A stretch of 64,000 nucleotides of DNA from Pseudomonadota bacterium (GTDB lineage Bacteria; Pseudomonadota; Gammaproteobacteria; Xanthomonadales; Rhodanobacteraceae). A model generated the notes under the pieces. It was not told the DNA's origin. It searched no databases and saw only the letters and a program-made list of their open reading frames with translations. Every line of letters begins with the position of its first letter. Position 1 is the stretch's first letter. A program made the translations under genes and the position numbers. The stretch covers positions 62,001 through 126,000 of the forward strand of contig JAKAWV010000001.1 in NCBI GenBank assembly GCA_021827205.1, given 5' to 3'. This document shows positions 27,177 to 35,553 of this stretch, one piece after another.

Positions 27177-28514
27177 ATGTCCCGCACCACCCCAGCGCAC
27201 GTCGACCGCCGCGTCATTCTGTTCATTCTGTGCCTGGCCGTGCTCATCGCCCAGGTCGACACCTCGGTCGTCAATCTGGCCGTGCACGCCATCGGCGTCG
27301 GCCTGCACGTGCCGCTGCCGGCGCTGCAATGGGTGGTGGACGGCTACAACCTGAGCTATGCCGCGCTGCTGATGACCGGCGGCACCCTGGCCGATCTGCT
27401 CGGGCGCCGTCGCGTGCTGCAGGCAGGCGCGGCGGTGTTCGTGCTCGGCTCGCTGCTCGCCGGCCTCGCGCCCAATGTCGCCGTGCTGATCGCAGGTCGC
27501 GTGCTGGCCGGCATCGGCGCGGCGCTGCTGCTGCCCGCCAGCCTGGCGCTGATCCGCGTGATCTGGGCCGACCCGCACGAGCGCGCGCACGCCGTCGGCG
27601 TGTGGGCCGGCACCAATGGCGCGGCGCTGGCGATCGGCCCGACCCTGGGCGGCCGGCTGATCCAGACGGCGGGCTGGCGCAGCGTGTTTCTGCTAATCGT
27701 GCCGATCGGCCTGGCGGTGCTGCTGTGGGCACCGCGCGCCATCCCCGAATCGCGCGATGCGCAAGGGCGACGGGTCGATTTGCCGGGCCAGTTGTCCGGC
27801 GGCTTGTTCCTGGTCGCGCTGGCAGTGGCCGCCATCGCGCATCGCCTGCTGTGGCCCGCCGCGGGCGTGGCGCTGCTCGCCGCGCTGCTGTTCGTGCGCG
27901 CCGAGCGCCGCGCCGGGCCGGGAGCGATGATTCCGCTGCCGCTGCTCGGCAACGCGCGGCTGACGGCGGTGAACGGCGTGGCTGCCGCGATGACCTTCGG
28001 CATGTACGGCGTGCTGTTCCTGCTGCCGTTGAGCTGGCTGCGCGGCGACGTGCTCAACGCCACCGGCGCGGGTCTGGCGCTGCTGCCGATGTCGCTGGCC
28101 TTCGTCGCCCTGTCGCACCGCTCCGGGCCGTGGAGCAAGCGCTTCGGCGCGCGACCCATGATGGCGCTGGGCATGGCGCTGATCGGCGCGGGCATCGCCG
28201 TGCTGGCGTTCTCGCATGCGGGGCAGCGACTGGGGCTTGCCGAAGTCGGCTTGTTCCTGACCGGTGTCGGCATGGCGCTGAACACCGGCCCGGTGCTGGC
28301 CGCGGCCGTTGCCACCGTGGAACCCGCTCGCGCCGGCACCGCTTCGGCCATGGTCAACACCGCGCGCATGGTCGGCGCCACGCTCGGCGTGGGCGTGCTG
28401 GGCAGCGTGTTCGCATCGGCAAGCCGCATGGCGACAGGGTTCGGCCTGGCCATGGCCGCAGGTGCCGCCGTGGTGTTCGCGGGTGCGCTGCTGGCCGTGT
28501 CGACAGGTGCATGA
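27177..28514 (+). CDS. MFS multidrug efflux transporter, DHA2 (EmrB/QacA) family
   Basis: 445 residues. RVILFILCLAVLIAQVDTSV is helix 1 with the DHA2 D(x)TxVN motif; LGRRRVLQAGAAVFVLGSL is the loop 2-3 signature, and LALIRVIWADPHERAHAVGV precedes helix 5. The size is slightly below the usual 14-helix DHA2 proteins (about 470-510). It probably exports a toxic organic compound by proton antiport. It is divergent from the ArsR regulator; the start MSRTTPAHVDRR is used because the 33 residues upstream are not membrane-protein-like. Confidence 0.88.
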   Translation: MSRTTPAHVDRRVILFILCLAVLIAQVDTSVVNLAVHAIGVGLHVPLPALQWVVDGYNLSYAALLMTGGTLADLLGRRRVLQAGAAVFVLGSLLAGLAPNVAVLIAGRVLAGIGAALLLPASLALIRVIWADPHERAHAVGVWAGTNGAALAIGPTLGGRLIQTAGWRSVFLLIVPIGLAVLLWAPRAIPESRDAQGRRVDLPGQLSGGLFLVALAVAAIAHRLLWPAAGVALLAALLFVRAERRAGPGAMIPLPLLGNARLTAVNGVAAAMTFGMYGVLFLLPLSWLRGDVLNATGAGLALLPMSLAFVALSHRSGPWSKRFGARPMMALGMALIGAGIAVLAFSHAGQRLGLAEVGLFLTGVGMALNTGPVLAAAVATVEPARAGTASAMVNTARMVGATLGVGVLGSVFASASRMATGFGLAMAAGAAVVFAGALLAVSTGA

Positions 28515-28625
28515 GCGCACGCGCAAACCCGCTGCCGCGCATCCGCCGCGGCGCGCGCCGGAGTCAGTCGTCAAAGCGGGGCGCCGCGCGGTTAAAGTGA
28601 TCGCGGGTTCCGCGCCGGGCGCACC

Positions 28626-30461
28626 GTGCACTCGCATTCACTGTTGCTGCCGCTGCTGATTTTCCTGCTGGCCATCGTCATCGCGGTGCCGCTGGCCAGC
28701 CGGCTGCGTCTGGGCGCGGTGCTGGGCTATCTCGGCGCGGGCATGCTGATCGGGCCGCACGGTCTGGGCTGGGTGCAGGGCGGCGCCACGCTGGACACGC
28801 TTTCCGAGCTGGGCGTGGTGCTGTTGCTGTTCCTGATCGGGCTGGAGCTGTCGCCGCAGCGCCTGTGGGTGATGCGGCGCCAGGTGTTCGGCTACGGCGC
28901 GCTGCAGGTGTTGGTGTCGGCGGCGCTGCTGGGCGTGACGGCGCATTTCGGGCTGGGGCTGGACGCGCGCGCGGCAAGCGTGGTCGGGTTGGGCCTGGCG
29001 CTGTCCTCGACGGCGTTCGGATTGCAGATTCTGGGCGAGCGCAAGGAGTTGCCCAGCGCCTACGGGCGGCTGGCGTTCGCGCTGCTGCTGTTTCAGGATC
29101 TGGCGGCGATTCCGCTGATCGCGGCGGTGCCGCTGCTGGCACCCGGCGCGCAGGCCGCTGTGCCGCTGTGGCCGCGCCTGCTGCAAGTCGCCGGCGTGAT
29201 GCTGGTGGTGGTGCTGGGCGGGCGCCTGCTGCTGCGGCCGCTGTTTCGCATGGCTGCGCGCGTGCAGCAGGTGGAGGTATCCACGGCGATGGCGCTGCTG
29301 GTGGCGCTGGGCACGGCATGGCTGGTCGGACAGGCCGGTGCGTCGATGGCGCTGGGCGCGTTTCTGGCCGGTCTGTTGCTGGCCGATTCGGAATATCGCC
29401 ATGAGCTGGAAGCCAGCATCGAGCCGTTCAAGGGTCTGCTGCTGGGCTTGTTTTTCATCAGCGTGGGCATGGCCGCCAACCTGCCGCTGCTGCTGCGCGA
29501 GCCGCTGCTGATCGCCGCGCTGGTGCTGGGCCTGCTGCTGATCAAGGCGCCCGTGCTGTACGCGCTGGGCCGCGCCGGGCTGCGCGATGCCGGCGCCGCG
29601 CTGAAGCTGACCGTGCTGCTGGCCGGCGGCGGCGAGTTCGCCTTCGTGGTGTTTCTACTGGCGCGCGCACACGGGTTGCTCGATGCACCGATGCACCAGC
29701 GCCTGGTGCTGGCGATCACCCTGAGCATGGCGCTGACGCCGCTGCTGGTGGCCGCGATCCACGCGCTGCTTGCGCACCGCCCCGGCGCGCCGCAGCGGCC
29801 GTTCGATGCGATCCCAGCCGAGCACATGCCGCGCGTGATCATCGCCGGCTACGGCCGCGTCGGGCAGATCGTGGCGCGCGTGCTGCAGGCGCACGGCATT
29901 CCTTTCACCGCGTTGGAGCATTCGATCGAGCAGGTGGAGACCTCGCGCCGCTACAGCGGCATGCGCATTTTCTTCGGCGATCCCGGTCGCCCCGAGTTGC
30001 TGCGCGCCGCGCAAGTCGCACAGGCCGAGGTGTTCGTGCTGGCCACCGACGATCCGGAGACCAATCTGCGCACCGCGCGTCTGGTGCGGCGCCTGTATCC
30101 GAGGCTGCAGGTGATCGCGCGCGCGCGCAATCGCCAGCACGCATTCCGGCTGCTGGATCTGCAGCCGCACCGCGTGGTGCGCGAGACTTTTCATTCCAGC
30201 CTGGTGATGGCACGGCTGGTGCTGGAAACGCTGGGCTTCGATGCCGCCACCGCGGCCGCGCACGTCGAGCGTTTTCGCCAGCACGACGAAGAGCTCTTGC
30301 GCAGCCAGCACGAGGTTTACGACGACGAGACCAAGCTGGTGCAATCCACGCGCGAGGCGCTGGTCGATCTGGAGCGCCTGTTCGAGGCCGATGCCGCCGA
30401 AGGCGATGCGACCGATACGCCGCTCAATCCTCGGCCGCCGGACGCGACAAAGTCCGCTTGA
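28626..30461 (+). CDS. CPA2-family monovalent cation:proton antiporter with RCK domain (KefB/KefC-like)
   Basis: 611 residues. The first 390 form a 12-13 helix Na+/H+-exchanger domain (LGYLGAGMLIGPHGLGWVQG, LGVVLLLFLIGLELSPQRLW). Residues 400-520 are an RCK N domain, PRVIIAGYGRVGQIVARVLQ, that binds nucleotide, as in glutathione-gated Kef K+ efflux. A coiled-coil tail follows (HEVYDDETKLVQSTREALVD). It uses a GTG start. No KefG/KefF ancillary gene is adjacent. Its last 38 bases overlap the 3' end of the ankyrin gene on the other strand. Confidence 0.93.
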   Translation: MHSHSLLLPLLIFLLAIVIAVPLASRLRLGAVLGYLGAGMLIGPHGLGWVQGGATLDTLSELGVVLLLFLIGLELSPQRLWVMRRQVFGYGALQVLVSAALLGVTAHFGLGLDARAASVVGLGLALSSTAFGLQILGERKELPSAYGRLAFALLLFQDLAAIPLIAAVPLLAPGAQAAVPLWPRLLQVAGVMLVVVLGGRLLLRPLFRMAARVQQVEVSTAMALLVALGTAWLVGQAGASMALGAFLAGLLLADSEYRHELEASIEPFKGLLLGLFFISVGMAANLPLLLREPLLIAALVLGLLLIKAPVLYALGRAGLRDAGAALKLTVLLAGGGEFAFVVFLLARAHGLLDAPMHQRLVLAITLSMALTPLLVAAIHALLAHRPGAPQRPFDAIPAEHMPRVIIAGYGRVGQIVARVLQAHGIPFTALEHSIEQVETSRRYSGMRIFFGDPGRPELLRAAQVAQAEVFVLATDDPETNLRTARLVRRLYPRLQVIARARNRQHAFRLLDLQPHRVVRETFHSSLVMARLVLETLGFDAATAAAHVERFRQHDEELLRSQHEVYDDETKLVQSTREALVDLERLFEADAAEGDATDTPLNPRPPDATKSA

Positions 30462-33400
30462 CGCCGGGCAGCGCGCGCGTTTCCAGTTCCAGCGCCAGAT
30501 CGCTGAAGCCCAGACGCTGCGCCACCTCGGCCGGCGTGCGCCCCCACGCATCACGCGCCTGCAGCGGCGCGCCGCGACCGATCAAGGTGCGCGCCGGCCC
30601 CAGCAGCGCGTGCAGCGCGCAGGCGTGCAGCGCGGTCACGCCGCGCTGGTCGGCGTGCGCGACCTCGGCGCCGGCATCCAGCAGCAGTGGTAGCAGCGCG
30701 CCGATGTGCGTGGCGTCGCCGTCCTGGCCGGGTGGCGCGTGCGCGCCCAGCAGCAGCAGCAGCGCGCTCATGCCGCCGGCGTCGCTGTGGTTGACCGCGG
30801 CGCCGTGGCGCAGCAGCACGTCGAATACGCGTCGCGCGCCGAGGCTGTCGCCGCGATCGAACGCGTAGCGCGCCGCCGCCAGCAATGCGGTCTGGCCGTG
30901 CGCGCTGGCGACATTGACGTCGGCGCCGGCGCCAAGCAGTTGTTCCATCAGATCGGCGCCGCCGCGCGCCGCCGCCAGCATCAGCGCACGCGCATCGCCC
31001 GCCAGCGGCTGATCGACCGCGGCGCCGTGCTGCAGCAGCAGCTCGACCAACTCGCGCTGGCGCCCGTTGACCGCCGCGGCGAGGCAACTGACACCACTGG
31101 CACTGAGCACATCCAGACGCGCGCCGGCGGCGATCAGCGCGCGCGCCAGGTCCGCAAAGCCGCGCCCGCTGGCATGCAGCAGCGCGCTGTAGCCGGCGGT
31201 ATCCGGATGATCCACCGCGAAGCCCAGTTGCAGCAGACGCCGCACCGCGGCGAGGTCGCCGCAGGCGGCGGCGGCGGGCAAGTCCTCGGCGCGCAGCGCG
31301 CGTCGCGGCAGCGCGAATCCGCCGTCCCAACGCAGCCAGTCGGTCAGTGCGGCGTCGCCCTGCGCCAGCGCCAGACCCAGCGGCGTTTCACCGTTATCGC
31401 TGCTGGCCAGCGCATCGGCGCCGGCGGCGATCAGGCTGCGCACCAGCGGCAGCGCCTGTGCCGCGGGCAGCAGCAGCGCGTGATGCAGCGGCGCACGCGC
31501 GCGCGCATCGCGCGCGTTGGCGTCCGCGCCGCGCGCCAGCAGCGCGTCCAGCGCCGCCTGCCAGCCGGCCGCGGCGGCCAGACTCAGCGGCGTGCGTCCA
31601 TCATCCGTGGTGCCAAAGGCATCGGCGCCGCGCGCCAGCAGCGCCTCGGTCAGCGCCGCGCCTTCCGGGGCGTTGCCCAGATGCGCCAGCACGCGCGCCA
31701 GCAGTCCGCCACCGGCCGGGCTGGCGCCCTGTTCGAGCAATTCTTCCAGCGCTTCCAGCGTATCCGGCAGGCGATTGATGAGCGCATCGAACAGGCGCGT
31801 GCCGTCTTCCAGTCGCGCCTCGCCCAGCGTGCCGCGATCCAGCAGCCAGCGTCGCGCGCTGTCGTAGCCACCGCCGGCCAGTTGCAGATACAACTCGGCG
31901 AGGCTGTGCGCCGGCCACGTGTCGAGGTGCTGCTCGAAGGTCGATACCGCGGCCCAGTGCTCGCCGCGCAGCGCATCGAGCAGATCGGCGGGACTGTCGG
32001 CGCCGGGCGCCGGCGCGAGCTGACCGCGCAGGCTGGCCGGCAGCGGCGTATCCGGCGCCAGCGCCGCGACCAGATCCCAGCGCCCGGCGGCGCTGGCGTG
32101 ATGCAGCGCGCTGCGACCATCGCTGCCGCGGCACTGCGCGTCGGCGCCCTGCGCCAGCAGCGCCAGCACGACGGCGGCGTCCGCGCGCGGCGACTGGCAG
32201 GCCAGCATCAGCGCATCGCGGCCGTGCACGTCCTGCGCCAGCGCATCGGCGCCGGCCGCGCCCAGTGCCTCGATCAGCGCGGTGCTGCCGGCGCGCGCGG
32301 CTTCCATCAGCGCGGTGGTGCCGTTGCGGTCGGCGCGGCGCGGGTCGGCGCCGGCGGCCAGCAGCAGACGCAGCAATGCGGCGTGGCCTTCCAGCGCCGC
32401 GGCCATCAGCGCGCTGCGGCCAAGGCGATCGCAGCGATCAACCTTGGCGCGGTGCTTGAGCAGCAGGCGCGCGCCTGCGATATCGTCTTCGCCGATGCCG
32501 CAAGCGGCGACCAGCGGCGGCTCGCCCTCGGCAGGATCGGCTGCGGCACCGTGTTCCAGCAGGAAGGCGGCCAGCGTCCAGTTGGCGGCACGGCAGGCGA
32601 GGCTGAGTGCGCTCATGCCCTGCGCGTCGAGCGCGTTGATCGCGGCGCCGGCGTCAAGCAGCATCGCGGCGATGTTGGGATTGCCGCTGAGCGCGGCGCC
32701 GTGCAGCGCGGTGCGGCCCTCGGCGTCGCGCAGACGCGGATCGGCGCCGTTGGCCAGCAGCGCCAGCACGGCCTCGTCGCGACCATGCCAGCTATCGCGC
32801 GTGGCGGCATGCAGCGCGGTCAGGCCGCCCTGCATGCGATTGACCTCGGCGCCACGTCCGATCAGCGCGCGCAGCAGGCGCGTATCCGGCAGCACCGCGG
32901 CCAGCGAAAGCGCGCTGCGCTGGTCCGCGGCGTCCTTGCGCGCGACCGGATCGGCCGGCGCGCCCGCATCCAGCAGCGCCAGCGCGGCGTCGCTGTCACC
33001 GCGACGCGCGGTGTCGAGCAGCGCGGGGCCGAGCGCGGCTTGATCCGCAGGCGCGAGTGGCGCGGCATCCACTGCCGTATCCGCCGGCGTCAGCGACCCG
33101 GTTGGCGACCGCGCAACAGCGGCGGCGTGTAGTGCAAACGCGGGCGTCTCCGCATCGGCCTGCGTCGGCGCTGCGCGTGTTGGAGCCTCATCCAGCGGCA
33201 TTGCCAGCGTGCGCGACGCTTGCAGCAGCGTGGCCAGCGGCAGCACCAGAATGGCGTAGCCCGCCAGCAGCAGCCACGGCAACGGAGCGGCAACAGGCAG
33301 CAGCGGCAAGCCGCTGAGCGCGAGCACGCCGCACGCCAGCAGCAGCAGCGCCAGCGTCGCCGGCAGGCCGTGGCTGAAACGCCGCGTGCCGCGTGCCGGC

Positions 33401-33855
33401 ATGCGCCGGGTGAAGCGCTGCGCGATCGTCGCGCCCATCGCATCGGCGCTGTCCGTGATGCCCGGGCTGGCGGCAAACACCTCGGCGTAACGCGTCCAGA
33501 ACGGCCACAGCGCCAGCAGCGCCACCAGCAGCGCCGCGATCAGCAGGGTCGTGTTGCCTGGCGCCGCGGGATCACGCTGCAATTGCAGCAGCGGCCACAG
33601 GCACAGCACCAGCAGCAGCAGACAGGCCAGCGCGAAGCGCGCCAGATGCGCGGGAACATGGCGCAGCGCCGCGATCTGCCAGGGTGCGCCCGCCGCGCCC
33701 AGCGCGTACATGGCCGCGGCCATGGCCAGCGCGTTGGCCAGCAGCAGCGCCGCCACGCGCAACAGCGGCCACGGCAGCAGCGCCAGCGCCGCGAGCAGCA
33801 GCGCGGGCATGAATGCAGCGAGCACGAGCAGCAGGCGTGGGCGTGGCGACGTCAT
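30424..33855 (-). CDS. Large membrane-anchored ankyrin-repeat protein
   Basis: 1143 residues. Residues 1 to about 230 hold about eight hydrophobic segments (LLLVLAAFMPALLLAALALL at the start). From about 270 to the end come more than 20 ankyrin repeats (consensus DAEGRTALHGAALSGNPNIA and similar). They are presumably cytoplasmic and bind proteins. Ankyrin proteins of this size with an N-terminal membrane part recur in Xanthomonadales but have no assigned role. The start is the ATG at MTSPRPRLLLVL, since the 80 upstream residues of the same frame are not conserved-looking. Stop codons of this gene and the antiporter overlap by 38 bases. Confidence 0.85.
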   Translation of the reverse strand: MTSPRPRLLLVLAAFMPALLLAALALLPWPLLRVAALLLANALAMAAAMYALGAAGAPWQIAALRHVPAHLARFALACLLLLVLCLWPLLQLQRDPAAPGNTTLLIAALLVALLALWPFWTRYAEVFAASPGITDSADAMGATIAQRFTRRMPARGTRRFSHGLPATLALLLLACGVLALSGLPLLPVAAPLPWLLLAGYAILVLPLATLLQASRTLAMPLDEAPTRAAPTQADAETPAFALHAAAVARSPTGSLTPADTAVDAAPLAPADQAALGPALLDTARRGDSDAALALLDAGAPADPVARKDAADQRSALSLAAVLPDTRLLRALIGRGAEVNRMQGGLTALHAATRDSWHGRDEAVLALLANGADPRLRDAEGRTALHGAALSGNPNIAAMLLDAGAAINALDAQGMSALSLACRAANWTLAAFLLEHGAAADPAEGEPPLVAACGIGEDDIAGARLLLKHRAKVDRCDRLGRSALMAAALEGHAALLRLLLAAGADPRRADRNGTTALMEAARAGSTALIEALGAAGADALAQDVHGRDALMLACQSPRADAAVVLALLAQGADAQCRGSDGRSALHHASAAGRWDLVAALAPDTPLPASLRGQLAPAPGADSPADLLDALRGEHWAAVSTFEQHLDTWPAHSLAELYLQLAGGGYDSARRWLLDRGTLGEARLEDGTRLFDALINRLPDTLEALEELLEQGASPAGGGLLARVLAHLGNAPEGAALTEALLARGADAFGTTDDGRTPLSLAAAAGWQAALDALLARGADANARDARARAPLHHALLLPAAQALPLVRSLIAAGADALASSDNGETPLGLALAQGDAALTDWLRWDGGFALPRRALRAEDLPAAAACGDLAAVRRLLQLGFAVDHPDTAGYSALLHASGRGFADLARALIAAGARLDVLSASGVSCLAAAVNGRQRELVELLLQHGAAVDQPLAGDARALMLAAARGGADLMEQLLGAGADVNVASAHGQTALLAAARYAFDRGDSLGARRVFDVLLRHGAAVNHSDAGGMSALLLLLGAHAPPGQDGDATHIGALLPLLLDAGAEVAHADQRGVTALHACALHALLGPARTLIGRGAPLQARDAWGRTPAEVAQRLGFSDLALELETRALPGVKRTLSRPAAED

Positions 33856-34048
33856 GCGGCGTGCAGCTCTAGGCAGAAAGTTGCCGAAGTATAGGCAGCG
33901 TGGCGTCTGTACGCGCCAATGCGCTGCGAATGGCCGGCATGCGGCATGACTTGCCGGGTTCGCGCGGGCCAGGGCGAGCAGTGGGGTTCTCGGGCGTGGC
34001 TCGTGGTTGCTGTGCTGCGCCATGTCTTGCAATACTTTCACGTACGGT

Positions 34049-34089
34049 GCAGCCTCGCGCGGCTGCAAAAACACGGCGACTTGAGTCGC
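34049..34089 (+). other. Two hairpins in the fadL leader
   Basis: GCAGCC/GGCTGC (34049-34066) and GCGACT/AGTCGC (34076-34089) are perfect 6-bp stems in the untranslated region directly before fadL. They are suggestive of mRNA-stabilising structure or a small-RNA target; no function is shown. Confidence 0.35.
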
Positions 34090-34124
34090 AGGCACGTCCC
34101 GCCAGCCCTACGGAGAACACTCGC

Positions 34125-35489
34125 ATGCCCCTTTACAAGACTTCCACGCGCACCACTCACGGTGCCTTTGCCGTTGGCGCGCTGGCGCTGGCGGTGGCCG
34201 TAGCCCTGGCTGCACCGCAGGCCGCCCGGGCCAGCGCGTTCCAATTGAATGAAAACAGCGCCCAGGCCATGGGTCGCGCCTATGCCGGCGACGGCGCCGC
34301 ACCGGGCGACCCCTCGGTGGTGGTCAATAACCCGGCGTCCATGGCGTGGTTCAAGCACAGCTATCTGCAGGTCAGTGCCACCGCGATCAACTTCAGCTCC
34401 CACTTCCACGGCAGCGCCACCGATGCCCTGGGGCAGCCGATTTCCGGCGGCGACGGCGGCAATGCCGGCGGCACCATCCCGGTGCCGGCACTCTTTTACC
34501 TCAGGCCCATCAACGACCAGTGGGCGTTTGGCATGGGTGTGTCGGCGCCGTTCGGCTTTCAGACCCAATACAACCCGACCTGGGTAGGCCGCTACAACGC
34601 GATTTTGTCCGATTTCAAATCGGTGGATGCGACCTTCTCGGTGTCGTACAAGGTGGCGGACAACTTCGCGTTGGGCGCCAGCCTGATCGCGCAGCGCACC
34701 AGTGCTGACCTGACCTCGGCAATCAATTTCGGTTCGATCCTGGCGGCGCCGCCATTCAATCTGGCGCCGACCTTCATGCCGCAGTCCGCCGACGGACTGG
34801 CGCAAATCAAGGGCCACAACTGGAAGTGGGGCTGGCAAATCGGCGCGACGTGGAAGCCGACCGAGCGCGACACCATTGCCGTGCTGTACCACGCCAAGAT
34901 CAGCCAGACCCTGACCGGCAACGCCACGTTCATCGTGCCGGCGCAGGTGCAGACGGTGTTCGCCGCCGCGCAGTTGCCGCTGTTCCAGAACACCGGCGGC
35001 AGCGCCGCTTTCGCCACGCCCGCATACGTGAACCTGAGCTACTGGCACGTGTTCAACAATCGCTTCAGCGCCGGCGTGCAGGCTAACTGGACGCAGTGGA
35101 GCAGCTTCAAGAACCTCACCGTGGTCTATGCCAACCCGGCGCAACCACCAAGCACCGAGGTGTTCAACTGGCACAACTCGCACTTCATCTCGGTCGGTGG
35201 TGCTTACCACCTGAGCGATACGCTGACCTTGCGCGCCGGCGTCGGCCTGGACACCACGCCGACCTACCAGTTGACGCGTGACCCGCGCGTACCCGATGCC
35301 ACGCGTCGCTGGCTGGCCTTCGGCGTGGGCTACAGGCCGGTGAGCGATTTCGAGATCAACGTCGGCTACGCCCATCTGTTCGTCAATAATGCGCGCATCA
35401 ACAACCTGAGTCCGACCGGGGATCTGCTCACCGGCTACTACAACAACAGCGCCGACCTGCTGTCGGCCTCGGCGACGTATCGATTCTGA
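34125..35489 (+). CDS. fadL: FadL-family outer-membrane long-chain fatty acid transporter
   Basis: 454 residues. After a signal peptide (about 1-37, ending AARASA) the mature protein starts FQLNENSAQAMGRAYAGDGA, the FadL/TodX N-terminal hatch, with NNPASMAWFKHSY soon after. The barrel ends in ASATYRF, an outer-membrane insertion signal with C-terminal Phe. It takes up fatty acids or related hydrophobic compounds. CGGAGA before the ATG is the ribosome-binding site. It is followed by a strong terminator shared with putA. Confidence 0.93.
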   Translation: MPLYKTSTRTTHGAFAVGALALAVAVALAAPQAARASAFQLNENSAQAMGRAYAGDGAAPGDPSVVVNNPASMAWFKHSYLQVSATAINFSSHFHGSATDALGQPISGGDGGNAGGTIPVPALFYLRPINDQWAFGMGVSAPFGFQTQYNPTWVGRYNAILSDFKSVDATFSVSYKVADNFALGASLIAQRTSADLTSAINFGSILAAPPFNLAPTFMPQSADGLAQIKGHNWKWGWQIGATWKPTERDTIAVLYHAKISQTLTGNATFIVPAQVQTVFAAAQLPLFQNTGGSAAFATPAYVNLSYWHVFNNRFSAGVQANWTQWSSFKNLTVVYANPAQPPSTEVFNWHNSHFISVGGAYHLSDTLTLRAGVGLDTTPTYQLTRDPRVPDATRRWLAFGVGYRPVSDFEINVGYAHLFVNNARINNLSPTGDLLTGYYNNSADLLSASATYRF

Positions 35490-35510
35490 TCGCCACTGTG
35501 GGGCGCCCTG

Positions 35511-35538
35511 AAAACCCGCGCGCGAGCGCGGGTTTTTT
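35511..35538. terminator. Bidirectional terminator between fadL and putA
   Basis: AACCCGCGC-GCGA-GCGCGGGTT is a 9-bp stem with AAAA on one side and TTTTTT on the other, so it can end both the fadL and the convergent putA transcripts. Confidence 0.92.
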
Positions 35539-35553
35539 GTACGTGTCGTACGC

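Noticed and set aside
30706-33132. 808-codon plus-strand frame across the ankyrin gene
   Set aside because: The ankyrin repeats on the minus strand are unambiguous; this frame is a repeat-derived shadow.
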